DNA of 64,000 bases, from positions 434,001 through 498,000 of the forward strand of contig JAGMUV010000008.1 of NCBI GenBank assembly GCA_020744425.1, written 5' to 3'. The notes below the pieces were generated by a model. That model was not told where the DNA came from. It searched no databases and saw nothing but the letters and a program-made list of their open reading frames with translations. Shown one piece after another: positions 34,733 through 45,849 of the stretch. Every line of letters begins with the position of its first letter. The first letter of the stretch is position 1. The translations under genes and the position numbers were made by a program. This DNA comes from Dactylonectria macrodidyma. Its lineage: Eukaryota; Ascomycota; Sordariomycetes; Hypocreales; Nectriaceae.

Positions 34733-35279
34733 TGTAAAGGCTATAGCAGTGGAAGGAGTGGAAGGAGTGGAAGGTTATTAGTGGAACTCGGCGATTGTGA
34801 GTCAAGGAATTGACCAATCAGAAAAGGGATTGAAGATTCAGAAAGAGCAGGAAAAGACGATTAGAAAGGTAGTCGGTTTGATGTGATTGGTTGAGAAATG
34901 CATGTATTGATGATGATAATCATTCTGGACTGGCTAGAGAAAAGCCCCAGCTTTATAGAGAGATTGCTGTCCAGTCACATGTCCAATCTAACAGGGGATT
35001 TGGACAATTTGTCATAGTAAAACCGGGTAAGACGTGTCCCGAGTTTTAGGACTGTTGGACGTATGTCTGATGCTTGAACTCTAACCTTATTAAAGGTTCT
35101 TATTATAGATATCCTTTGTAGTTATAGTATAAGGAAGGTAGGCTTTCTGAGGCATAATATATACCATTATAAAGCTAAAAATCAGGAGATTTTGAATATG
35201 TTATTTATAGTCTTATCTGATAAGAGCTAAAGGAGATATTTCCTTATCAGTTATATATTTTATATATAAGGACTTTACA
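34733..35279 (-). repeat. copia 5' LTR (547 bp)
   Basis: I see no difference from 29627-30173. Confidence 0.95.
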
Positions 35280-35987
35280 AACACTAAGTTCTCTATATCA
35301 TTAGAGAATACAGTAATATAGCCCTTCTTATACTTATAATATCAGCTATTAGTAGCCTTCTTAATATCAATCTAGAACTTAGTAATCTAACCACAAGGTA
35401 TATATAAGTTAATAAGCCGTTCTTCCATTAGAGTCAAGTCTCGCAGTGCCGCCGGATATCTATGGATACATCTAAGGCCGAGGTTATTAACTTAGTAAGC
35501 ACACAGGAGCTTAGCCGCCTCTAAGGCATAACTACAGTCTTAGCAGATAGGGAACCCGTCTGGCCCTTTACAGGGGAAGCATTATCTATATACAAAATAT
35601 TCCTAATCCTAATGCATAAGGCGCGTTTCCGCCTGCTAATATAACGGCTCGAATACTATCCACTTCTAGTCAGAGATATTAATAAATGCTTTCTACTTAT
35701 AGCAGATAATGCAGTGTGTCAGCTCTATAGTGTTTTCATTATATATCTTATTATAGAAGCTATAGACAGTCTCTAGCTTAAGCTCGCACAGTCTTAGCTC
35801 ACTCTATATATAGCCTACTAAATCTCTCACCCTCTGCTCCTAATGTTTATCTATTGCCTTTAGGACCTTATATAATGACTTCTTTCGCTCTTAGAATAGC
35901 GAAGAGGCTGGAGTATCTACTATTAGAAAGATTGAAGGAGCTACTAGCCGTACTAGTTAGCTGACCCGCGCATCTTTCTTAGTAGGG

Positions 35988-36180
35988 TGTGACGGGAGCG
36001 TCTGGAGTGCTGGACCCAGAGTGGGGTCGATACGTAACTAGGACGCACGGAGCAGGCTACAGGGACTATCAACGCGTGTACGCATCTACGCGCCTGCCCG
36101 CTTTCTCTTTCCTCTTCATCGTAGTATTCTCGCAATACAGTGGCATTACCTCTTGAGTTGATCTCACCTGGCCCGTGACA
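35988..36180 (+). repeat. gypsy copy 2, 5' LTR
   Basis: 193 bp, tgtgacggg...cccgtgaca. Less altered than its partner. Confidence 0.92.
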
Positions 36181-36194
36181 TTATACTACGATCA

Positions 36195-37641
36195 TCGTTC
36201 GGAGAACACCTGCAAGCTCAATATAGCCCACCCGGGACGCAACAAAACCATCAGATTAATTACTAAGAGGTTCTAGTAGCCGGGCTTATCAGCTGACGTC
36301 GATCGGTTCCGGGCAAATTATAAGCCGTGTAGAAGAGCTCACGCTAATAGAGATAAGACCCCCGGATTGCTACACCCATTGGAAGTCCCACACCAGATAT
36401 AGCAGCATATTACAACAGACTTCCATTACATGCCTAAAAATAAGAACGGATACGACTGCGTATAGGTAGTTATTAATCAGCTTAGTAAGATCGCTTTTTC
36501 TATACCTTACTACCAGACGGTAATAGCGAAGGACGTCGCATATATATACTACTACTACATCTACCGTATTTTTAAGGTTCCGGAGACAGTAACGTCAGAC
36601 CGAAGACTACAGTTTATCGCCGCCTTCATGAATAAGCTATGCAAGCTTATCGGGGTAAAGCAGAAACTAAGCATAGCAGAGCACCCCCAGACAGACAGGA
36701 ACACTAAGATCTACAACCAGTACTTAAACCACCGACTACAACCGTTTATCAACCATTACCAAGACGACTAAAGTGAACTACTACCGTCAATAGACTATGC
36801 GCAAATGAATCTCTACCACGAGTCACTAGGTATAGAACCAGTAAGACTATTACTCGGCCACTTGCCCCGATCCCAACTCGACTAGGATAAGAGAACCGAC
36901 CTTAAGGGCTGCAAAACAAAAGCTGAACGTTTATCGAGAGAGGATGCCCAGCAGTATGCCAAGCGGATTGCAGACTCCATTAAAGTTACTAGGCAGAATC
37001 TCCACCAGGCGCAAGAACGGCAGATCCGCCAAGCTAACAAGAAGCGCCAGGAACCGGATTTTACGGTTAGGGACAAAGTCTGGGTCAACATACGCAGACT
37101 TACGAATACAAGACCCAGCCAGGCATTAGACTAGAGGAAGAGAGGGCCATGGACTATTATAAAATAAGTCGGGCATTCATACCGCCTAGACTTACTCTCC
37201 TCGTAGTACATAAACCCAACTCTACACGCAGATCGGTTACAGCATTATCCTAACAATCCTATGCCAGAGCAGGATGAAGACCCATCACTACCTGAAGTCA
37301 TTAACAGCGCTAAAGAGTACGAGGTTCACAAGGTCAAGGAGTCGCAATACAATAAGCGCGACAAACAGCTCCAGTATAGGGTAGACTGGGTCGGACACGA
37401 CCCCGACGATAAATAGTACCCTACTGAAAACTTCAAGAACGCACCGATGCGACTAAAGGAGTTCCATAAGGAATATTCAGAGGCACCTGGGCCACCGAAG
37501 CGATTACAGGCCTAGGTCGACGCAGCTACTACGGATACAGACATACCAGAGCACCCTAACGATAATCAACCGATCAAACTGGGCCGGGGGCCCAAGAAAG
37601 CACGACAGAAACGAAGAGTCTTCGTCATCTGGCGATCGTGA
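36195..37641 (+). pseudogene. gypsy copy 2 integrase and chromodomain remnant
   Basis: Begins at the integrase zinc region (HCKLNIAHPGRNKT equivalent). It continues through the catalytic core (TTDFHYMPKNKNGYDC, TSDRRLQF, AEHPQTDRN) and the C-terminal region with chromodomain (about 37310-37420) to the stop at 37639-37641. Many TAG codons replace TGG. The second catalytic motif reads TSDRR rather than TSDRG. Confidence 0.85.
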
Positions 37642-37697
37642 GAATTTGACAACTTGTGCTCACGCGGCCGTTTTAAGCGCCTTGAAGAGGGGGGTGA

Positions 37698-37890
37698 TGT
37701 AACGGGAGCGTCTAGAGTACTGGACCCAGGGTGGGGTCGATACATAACTAGGACGCACGGGGCAGGCTACAGGAACTATCAACGCGTGTACGCATCTACG
37801 CGCCTGCCCGCTTTCTCTTTCCTCTTCATCATAGTATTCTCACAATACAGTAGCATTACCTCTTGAGTTGATCTCACCTGGCCCGTGACA
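37698..37890 (+). repeat. gypsy copy 2, 3' LTR
   Basis: 193 bp, preceded by the purine tract gaggggggtga. Carries A at most of the sites where the 5' LTR has G. Confidence 0.92.
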
Positions 37891-37895
37891 TAGGG

Positions 37896-38749
37896 ACTGG
37901 TCTTATATGTTTCCTGCGAATGTGGTAAGCGGCCCTTAGTCTAGGGCTGCACTGCTTAAGACTTAGTATTATAATAATAGGAGGACATTGAATTAGTAGT
38001 GTGGTTAGTGTCTTAAGAAGGAGTCAGGCTAGTGGCCATCTTAATAAGTAGATCCTCTGCTTTCTGCTTATAACATTCAGCATAATCTATAATAATCTAG
38101 CAATGCCTTTAGTTAGCTAGAGTCTTCTAGTATTATTAGAATATCTCTTATTCTTTCTTACTAGAGTGCTATAGTATAGTTACAGTCTTCTCATTACCTA
38201 TTCCTAAGCGGCCTACTAATATACAATAGCCCCTAGGAACTCCGTTATACTAATCTATTACACGCATTTACAGTAGTAAGTATAATATATAACTGAGTGG
38301 CCCTATTAGGAACCTCCCTACTAATAAAGTAATAGGTCACTTACTATTACTCTTATTAGTATAAGGGTCCTACTTTATTAAAAACTTTATAAGAAGTTTA
38401 TAATTTCTTTAAAACAATCTATATATAAACCTACGCTCGCTTTCTAAACTCATTTTACTTTATCTTAACTTCTAGCTCTTCTATTCTAACTGCTCCTATT
38501 AATAAACGTCTTACAACCTCCTCTTAACTAATCTCCTTAAACTGTAGTAGCTTGCCAAGTCCTGCGATATTAAAGATAGCGCTATATATCACTTTAGTAT
38601 TAGAGTCAGCATCCGCCTCATCTAGAAAAGGCCTTATATTAAATATTAACATTAGCTACAGTATACACTCTGCCTTATAGTTTAGCTAGTCCTCCTCTTA
38701 ATACTCTTACTTATAATACCCTATAATATAACAGACCCTGCATTCCCTT
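37896..38749 (-). other. probable 5' part of the minus-strand Helitron, unresolved
   Basis: TpA-rich sequence between gypsy copies 2 and 3. Minus-strand reading near 37960-37900 gives a Cys/His-containing AAYHIRRKH that resembles the zinc-finger start of fungal Helitron proteins. No open frame remains. Confidence 0.35.
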
Positions 38750-38942
38750 TGTGACGGGAGCGTCTGGAGTGCTGGACCCAGGGTGGGGTCGATACGTAAC
38801 TAGGACGCACGGGGCAGGCTACAGGGACTATCAACACGTGTACGCGTCTACGCGCCTGCCCGCTTTCTCTTTCCTCTTCATCGTAGTATTCTCGCAATAC
38901 AGTGGCATTACCTCTTGAGTTGATCTTACCTAGCCTGTGACA
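38750..38942 (+). repeat. gypsy copy 3, 5' LTR
   Basis: 193 bp, tgtgacggg...cctgtgaca. Contains the predicted transcript start atcgtagtat at 38880-38889, after a CT-rich tract. Confidence 0.92.
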
Positions 38943-38955
38943 TTATACTACGATC
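38943..38955 (+). promoter_or_regulatory. gypsy self-priming binding site
   Basis: ttatactacgatc lies directly after the LTR. Its atactacgat (38945-38954) is the exact reverse complement of atcgtagtat inside the LTR (38880-38889). Tf1/sushi-type chromoviruses prime reverse transcription from the folded 5' end of their own RNA, so this replaces a tRNA primer. The same pair exists in copies 1 and 2. Confidence 0.75.
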
Positions 38956-39108
38956 TTTAATTCTTTCCATCTACATCTTGATTAACTCTAACGCGCGTTA
39001 GTGCGGGGTTAATCGTCGCATCGGATCCGACTATAGATCCTCCTACTTACAGCAAGACGTAGGTACGAACAGCAAACCACCGTTAACTGGAACCAATCAG
39101 CAGTCGAC

Positions 39109-40602
39109 ATGACCAGGAGCTCTGAGCTGGGCGCGTAGAGCGCTGACAAAGAGGGCATCGATAAGGCACGCCAAGAGAGCGCCCTTTATCAACAGGTCCA
39201 GCAGTACCTCGCTGAGTCCGTAGACGAGGACAGCGAAGGGACTACTAATACAGAAGACGACGAAGGGATATCTATCAGACCTTTCGCACGACTCGCAGCA
39301 GATTCTATCGAAGAAGATTTGAACGCTCGAACCTGCGAGATCACGGACAATGGCCGATTTATAGTCTACGTAAAAGACTAGGACGGGAGATTCAGGAACC
39401 TCCCGATCGATGCTGACAATATCGAATCGATGGTCTAGAAATACCCTGAGGTGCGAGCCTTGATAATTCGCAATTCTGCTGAGCAATTGGCAATCAGAGG
39501 GCAGCGAGACGAGCTTATCGAGCTACATAATAAGCACGTCGAGATGACCGAGCGACTCATTAAAGAGCATAATGAGGCAATTGAGGCCGAAGCGATGGCC
39601 CACGCTGAGGTAGCATGGATCAATAAGGAACTGGTACGGTTGAAAGCGGCATAGCATACTGTCCCTCTCCGCGAAGACACGCCTCTCGGGAGCGAGATAA
39701 CGGCCGAGACTAAGCTGCGCCGGAAGCGGGAGAGTGACCCACCCGAGCTCGATGATGGCAAGGAACCGGACTTCGAAGACTGGCTTATCAAGGCCAGACG
39801 CAAGCTGCGACGCGACGGCCTACGAGACTACCCTGAAGAGGAGGACAAGGTATATTATATTTTCGGTCGTTGTAAGGGTATTGCGGCTGCCTATTTACGC
39901 CCCCGCATGCCCGAGAATGCGGAGGAAGATGCCTTTAAGACCGCTGAAGATGTCTTCTAAGCCCTGACGACCCTCTTCTAGGACAAGAACAAGAAGATCA
40001 AGGCGCGAGAGGAGTTCAAGGCCTTGAGATACTATACTAATGGTAGCTGGCGTAGCTTCTACGTCAAGTTCTTGGCTACAGCGAACGACGCTAAGATCCC
40101 TAAAAGGGATTGGAAGGAAGAGCTCTATGATAAAGTGCTAGTGGAGATGAAACGTACTATAGCTACGCAGCGCTTTGCTAAAGAGGTAAGCTTTGACACC
40201 TTTGCGGCAGCGCTTGGTGATATCGTAGTAATGGAAGAGGCCTATGCAAAGACCTTAACGAAGAAGGATAGTAAGAGGACTAGTAAGTTATAGACTAGCA
40301 AGAGCGATAGTGCTGCTACTGGGAAGAAGGACACTAAGAAGTCGGCAACTTCAACACCTAAGTACTCGAAGACTAAGATTAATAGTAAATGGACTTTTAA
40401 GGACCCAGAGGTCTGCAAGCTAGCTGAAGAAGGGAAGTGCTTTAAGTGCAAGAAAGTCGGCCATACTTACTAGGAGTGTCCGGAGGGGGGCGAAGTGAAC
40501 GAAGTTCGTACTAAGGCTAAGAAGGCAGGGCGGACGATTACTATTGCGATCCCGGATGAATCAGATGAGTCGTCCTCCGAGTCGGAAAAAGACGAGTCCT
40601 AG
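39109..40602 (+). pseudogene. gypsy copy 3 gag
   Basis: ATG 39109; same protein as copy 1 gag. TAG stops occur near 39136, 39380, 39436, 39652, 39958, 39979, 40291 and 40471. The knuckle (CFKCKKVGHTY, then TAG where His-Gln stood) is broken. It ends with the acidic ESEKDES tail. Confidence 0.85.
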
Positions 40603-40609
40603 GGGAAGT

Positions 40610-43600
40610 CTCCTCTCTAGGACCTGAATTGCAGTTACTGATCTTTGATGAGGGCTTGATTAATATGGATGAACTACTCGGCGGGGAGAAGCTCTACTGT
40701 CCCTATATGATAGTAAGTTTAGGGTTGGCAATTAAAGTTAAAGGTCTATGTAATACCGGAGCGGATGGTTATGTCTTTGTAAATAAGGATCTAGCCCTAA
40801 GGATGCACTAACAACTGCAGAGCCATCGAATCCTAATCCCGGGGCAGGGACTCGCTATTAAGGGATATAAGGGCAGACAACAACGGATTACCCACATCAT
40901 AGTGGCAACGCTGGATATAGATGGCAGACAACAGCCAAATTGTCCGATGTTAGAACTCAGGATGCATCAGGAGCTGATCATTAGGAGGAAGTGGTTCGAG
41001 AAGCACGACGTAGAAATCTCTGCCAAACATCGCCGCTTACGATGGCCTGACGACAGGCCGAAGGATTACCCTAGTAGCGATATTGTAATACCGATGTCTT
41101 CGTTAAAGGGCCCTCGCCATTCAAGGCCAGCGGACTAGGCCGATATGGAACGACGCAACCAACTGAGCGCAGAACGAAAGAAGGCCCGCGAGGATCGGAT
41201 CCTTAGGAGGGGAGATCGCCCGCTAAGGAGGCAATGGTCAGATAATGCTAAAGAGAACATAGCTAAGATGGACAGGGCATTGAGGGATACGGCGCCCTCT
41301 CTCCTGATGAAGGACTTCAATACCGAGCTAGCAATGATCCAAGCCGACCTGCTATGGCGACTAATGATTGATACTGAGGGAGTTATAATCGAAATCAGTA
41401 TCGTTAGTACTAGCAGGTAGCAGGAGAGGGTGGTCAAGCAGGAGGACACCGAATGGATCGGTGAAGTCACCCTCCAGGAGATCGACAAGATTATCGAAGA
41501 ATGACTAGAACGGAGAGAAGTCGGAGGGGAGAACCTTCGTAAAGATACGCCCGAATTGAGGGAGAAGGTAGAGTCGAAGTTGCCTCGATAGCACTTATAC
41601 CTGCGATATGCCTTCTCTAAGGCTGAGTCTGACGCCTTGCTACCCTACCGGCCAGGCGTTGACATGAAGCTAGAATTGAAAGAGCCAATCCCCAATAGTC
41701 AGAAGGTCCCGCCAATATATAAGTTGAGCCTCGAATAGCTAGAGGTGATGAGGAACTATATCGAGGAGTACCTGTAGAAAGGATTTATTGTACTGGCAGG
41801 TGACGCGCCATATGCATCACCAGTCCTGTTTGCAAAAAAGAAGAACGGCGGATGGCGTTTCTATGTGGACTACAGGAAGCTTAACGAGTTAATAGCGAAG
41901 GAACATTATGCACTACCTCTGATAGAAGAAACCCAGTCGAGGCTGGTAAAGGTAAAAGTATTTACGAAACTTGATATTTGACAGGCCTTCTATCGGATGC
42001 GGATGTCCCCAGATTCCGAGGATCTCACAGCCTTTAAGACTTAGTATAGTACCTATAAGTATAAAGTAGTACTGTTTGGTCTGACTAACGGCCCTTCGCA
42101 CTTCTAAGCTTATATTAACCACGTCCTGATGGATCTCCTAGACATCTGCTACATGGCATATATTGATGATATTCTCATTTACTTAGAAAACGTTAAGGAC
42201 TACGAAGCGCACGTTAATGCAGTCTTAGAACGACTAGTCGTAGCAGGGTTACAGGCAGACATCGATAAGTCAGAATTCTATATTATAGAGACGGAGTTCC
42301 TGGGCTTTATAATTACGATAAACGGGATCCGGATAGACCCGAAAAAGATAAAAGCCATTATAGACTAAGAAGAACTAATAAACGTATAGGGAGTACAGGC
42401 CTTCCTTGGGTTTTGTAATTTCTACTGAAAGTTCGTCGAGTTTTACAGTTAGATAGCGCGACTGCTTATACTATTGACGAAGAAGGGGATCCCATGGAGG
42501 TGGACTGAAGAGGAGATGACTGCGATAAAGGCTATGAAGTTGGCGATTTCGTCGGCCCCATGCCGGGCCTGGTACGACCCTCTCTGTGATACGATCGTCG
42601 AGACCGACGCGTCAGGAGGTGTGGTGGCTGCAGTACTAACCCAGAAGAGCGAAGACGGGGACTGGCACCCCGTAGCTTTCTTCTCTAAGACGATAAACGA
42701 CGCGGAGATGCGTTACCCGATTCACGACCAGGAGATGCTCGCGGTGGTGCTGGCCTTAAAGGAATGGAACGCCGAGCTCTTGGGGCTCTAATGGCAATTC
42801 CTAGTTATTACTAACCACAAAGCCCTCGAGTACTTCTCGACGAAACAACGCCTTAATAGCAGATAAGCGCAGTGGGCGGACGACCTGGCACCTTATGACT
42901 TCAAGATCACCTACCGTCCGGGGCGAGAGAACGTTGTAGCGGATGCTCTGTTTTGGAAGTCGTCCGAACTGGCTACGCAGAAGGCGCGATGAGAAGCCGC
43001 GTGGAATAGGGTACTGCTGAGTCGGGACCTGGTGATTAGTTCTATTAACTATGAGGTCATGGCCGGCCCCTGTACCGAGCCTGATTCTGGGGAAGGACCA
43101 GAGGTGGCATTGATTAGGGCTGAAGCTGTCGAGTCCTCGGTCAGCTCCGGGAGAGAGGCTATCCGGGCGCCGGAGGGATGGCAGCTGCTTGACGCCGTCC
43201 TCCGGGCTAATAGGGCCTCTCCTTAATCACAGCCCTACCGAGAGAATGCAGAGAAGAAGGCCGATGGTTGGACGATGGACGAAGGTGTGGTTTGCTGGAA
43301 CTAGCGCATTTTTATTCCGGATGAAGGTGTTCTCCGAACGCTGGTCATTAAGGAGAACCACTGCAAGCTCAATGTAGCCCACCCGGGACGTAACAAAACC
43401 GTCAGATTGGTTGCTAAGAGGTTCTGGTGGCCAGGCTTATCGGCTGACGTCGATCGGTTCCGGGCAAATTGTAAGCCGTATAGAAGAGCTTACGCTAATA
43501 GAGATAAGACCCCCGGATTGCTACACCCATTGGAAGTCCTACACCGGATTTGGCAGTATGTTATAACAGACTTTTATTACATGCCTAAGGATAAGAACGG

Positions 43601-44792
43601 ATATGACTGCGTATGGGTAGTTATTGATCAGCTTAGTAAGATCGCTTTTTCTATACCTTGCTACCAGATGGTGATAGCGAAGGACGTTGCGTATATATAC
43701 TACTACTACGTCTACTGTGTTTTTGGGGTGCTGGAGACGGTGACGTCAGACCGAGGACTACAGTTTATCGCCGCCTTTATGGATGAGCTATGCAAGCTTA
43801 TCGGGGTGAAGCAGAAACTGAGCATAGTAGAGCACCCCCAGATAGATAGGAATACTGAGATCTATAACCAGTACTTGAACTACTGACTACGACCGTTTAT
43901 CAACCATTACTAAGACGACTGGAGTGAACTACTACTGTCGATGGACTATGCGCAGATGAATCTCTACTATGAGTCACTGGGTATGGAACTGGTAAGACTG
44001 TTACTCGGCCACTTACTCCGATCCTAATTCGACTGGAATAAGAGAACTGACCTTAAGGGCTGTAAAATAAAAGCTGAACGTTTGTTAAGGGAGGATGCCT
44101 AGCAGTATGCTAAGCGGATTGCGGACTCTATTAAAGTTGCTAGGCAGAATCTCCACTAGGCGTAGGAACGGCAGATCCGCTAAGCTAACAAGAAGCGCTA
44201 GGAACCGGATTTTACGGTTGGGGATAAAGTCTGGGTTGATATGCGCGGACTTATGAGTATAAGACCTAGCCAGGCGTTAGACTGGAGGAAGAGAGGGCTA
44301 TAGACTATTATAGAACAAGTCGGGCATTCATACTGCCTAGACTTACCCTCCTTATAGCATATAAACCTAACTCTATACGCAGATCGGTTATGGCATTATT
44401 CTGATAATCCTATGCCAGGGCAGGATGAGGACTTACTACTACCTAAAGTTATTAATAGTACTAAAGAGTACGAGGTTCATAAGGTTAAGGAGTCGTGGTA
44501 TAATAAGCGCGATAAATAGCTCCAGTATAGGGTAGACTGGGTCGGATATGACCCTGACGATGAATAGTACCTTGCTGAAAACTTTAAGAACGCACCGATG
44601 CGACTAAAGGAGTTCTATAAGGAATATTCGGAGGCACCTGGGCTACTGAAGCGATTATAGGCCTGGGTCGACGCGGCTGCTGCGGATACGGACGTACCGG
44701 AGCACCCTGACGATAATCAACCGATCAAACTGGGCCGGGGGCCTAAGAAAGCATGACGGAAACGAAGAGTCTTCGTCATCTGGCGATCGTGA
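40610..44792 (+). pseudogene. gypsy copy 3 pol
   Basis: The protease CNTGADGYVF is near 40750-40780, again Asn for the catalytic Asp. RT is about 41800-42370 (YASPVLFAKKKNGGWRFY, then YIDDILIYLENVKDYEAH). RNase H is about 42580-42860 (DAEMRYPIHDQEMLAVVLAL). The integrase is about 43350-43990 (TDFYYMPKDKNGYDCVWVVI, TSDRGLQF, VEHPQID). The chromodomain is about 44460-44570 and the stop is at 44790-44792. Many stops. Some blocks (42474-42791, 43407-43886) remain open. Confidence 0.85.
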
Positions 44793-44848
44793 GAATTTGA
44801 CAACTTGCGCTCACGCGGCCGTTTTGAGCGCCTTGAAGAGGGGGGTGA

Positions 44849-45041
44849 TGTGATGGGAGCGTCTGGAGTGCTGGACCTAGGGTGGGGTCAATATGTAACT
44901 AGGACGTACGGAGCAGGCTATACGGACTATTAACGCGTCTACGCGTCTACGCGCCTGCCCGCTTTCTCTTTCCTTTTTATCGTAGTATCCTCGTAATATA
45001 GTGGCATTACCTCTTGAGTTAATCTCATCTGGCCTGTGACA
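44849..45041 (+). repeat. gypsy copy 3, 3' LTR
   Basis: 193 bp, heavily changed by C-to-T transitions relative to the 5' LTR. Confidence 0.9.
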
Positions 45042-45849
45042 CTTATTCTGATTTCCTTTATCGCTTCTATTAATATATTCTAAGTTCGAATCTTAAGTAT
45101 TATAATATAGTTTATAGTAAGTTATATTAGAAGGCGCTGCTTTATTAATTAGTATATAATATAGCTTAGGTCCTACTCTAAAATGTCTTATATTTTAAAT
45201 AATATATAGTTAAGATAATTTAATATAAATAGACTTAATTATTATTAAAATAACTATTTCACTATATCTAAAGGTACTATAAGAAGAGTACTAATAAGTA
45301 GGCTTTAAGGTTTATAATAAATTATATATAAGTACTAAGGATAAGGAGTAGTAGGGTTAATAAAGGCACTAGAGCTTAATTATACTACTTAGATATAAAA
45401 TGCATAAAGTTAAAATAATTTCTCATTTATATATACACTCTGATTGATAGTAAATAATAATAATATACTAATTAGACTTTCTATTTATTAAACTTTAGAT
45501 ACTTTTTCTAAATACTTGTTCTTAAGAGGGTAGTAACTTTAGCTTAGATAGTTAGAGGACTCTGATATAGAAGCTATAATGGTATTAAGGATGTGTGTAT
45601 ATGCAGTCAGATGAGTTATAAGTGCGATATATTTTATAAAGGATGTGACGGGGGCCTGATTCCTACTGTGGTATATTCTGGGCTTGTTAATAATCTCTTG
45701 TAAGCTCGAGCTTCTGGCAGAAGGATGTGCTAAGGAAGGGATGATGATTAGGGATATTAGCGACTAGCGTAGCCTCTTTATAAGCAATGCATAATTAACG
45801 CCTAAAGCTGGTCGCTTTGGCATCGGCGTTGGCGAGGCGGGGAAGTAGG
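45042..45849. other. very AT-rich, RIP-like, no gene seen
   Basis: Dominated by TA dinucleotides. No reading frame or motif recognised. Confidence 0.4.

Larger units (their letters stand above)
29627..35279 (-). mobile_element. Ty1/copia retrotransposon, young, nearly intact
   Basis: A 5653-bp element with two 547-bp LTRs (29627-30173 and 34733-35279) that read as identical by eye. Target duplication aacac lies at 29622-29626 and 35280-35284. Inside the 5' LTR, 34732-34721 on the minus strand (ggttatgagccc) matches the complement of the initiator tRNA-Met anticodon stem-loop. A purine run (aagaggggc) precedes the 3' LTR. Coding order gag-PR-IN-RT-RH identifies copia. It lies inside the RIP-ruined Helitron but shows none of that damage, so it arrived after RIP acted there. 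One frameshift breaks the polyprotein. Confidence 0.95.
24842..35940 (-). pseudogene. Helitron Rep/helicase gene, RIP-ruined and split by a copia insertion
   Basis: Minus-strand pieces in order. The Helitron-associated N-terminal domain is at about 35560-35290 (GPDGFPIC, DLTLMEERLINL, YKKGYITVFSNDIENLV). The Rep (HUH) domain is at about 29000-28000, with FSKVFGYYSCVKTNERGAEHL followed by a Tyr where the second catalytic His belongs (28083-28091). The Pif1-type helicase runs from about 26250 to 24842 (IIIIATSGTAAAGIGSNTIH, NEVSMLG, GIFPYVEGMPIIINQNKYLG). Its Walker A is degraded to Ser-rich GSSSSSTRKS near 25880. Dozens of TAG stops occur at Trp and Gln positions. The copia element 29627-35279 interrupts it with target duplication aacac. 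Helitron termini were not identified. Confidence 0.8.
35988..37890 (+). mobile_element. Ty3/gypsy copy 2, internally deleted
   Basis: LTRs 35988-36180 and 37698-37890 (193 bp each) with target duplication taggg at 35983-35987 and 37891-37895. After the 5' LTR and the self-priming site (36183-36192) the sequence jumps within about 12 bp to the integrase region, so gag, protease, RT and RNase H are missing. The flanks appear to belong to the Helitron. The two LTRs differ at about ten positions, all G/A, mostly A in the 3' LTR. Confidence 0.92.
38750..45041 (+). mobile_element. Ty3/gypsy chromovirus, copy 3 (full-length, RIP-damaged)
   Basis: LTRs 38750-38942 and 44849-45041. Same order and length (6292 bp) as copy 1, in the opposite orientation. 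Flanks are ccctt and cttat, not a duplication. Differences from copies 1 and 2 are largely C-to-T on the plus strand. Confidence 0.92.
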
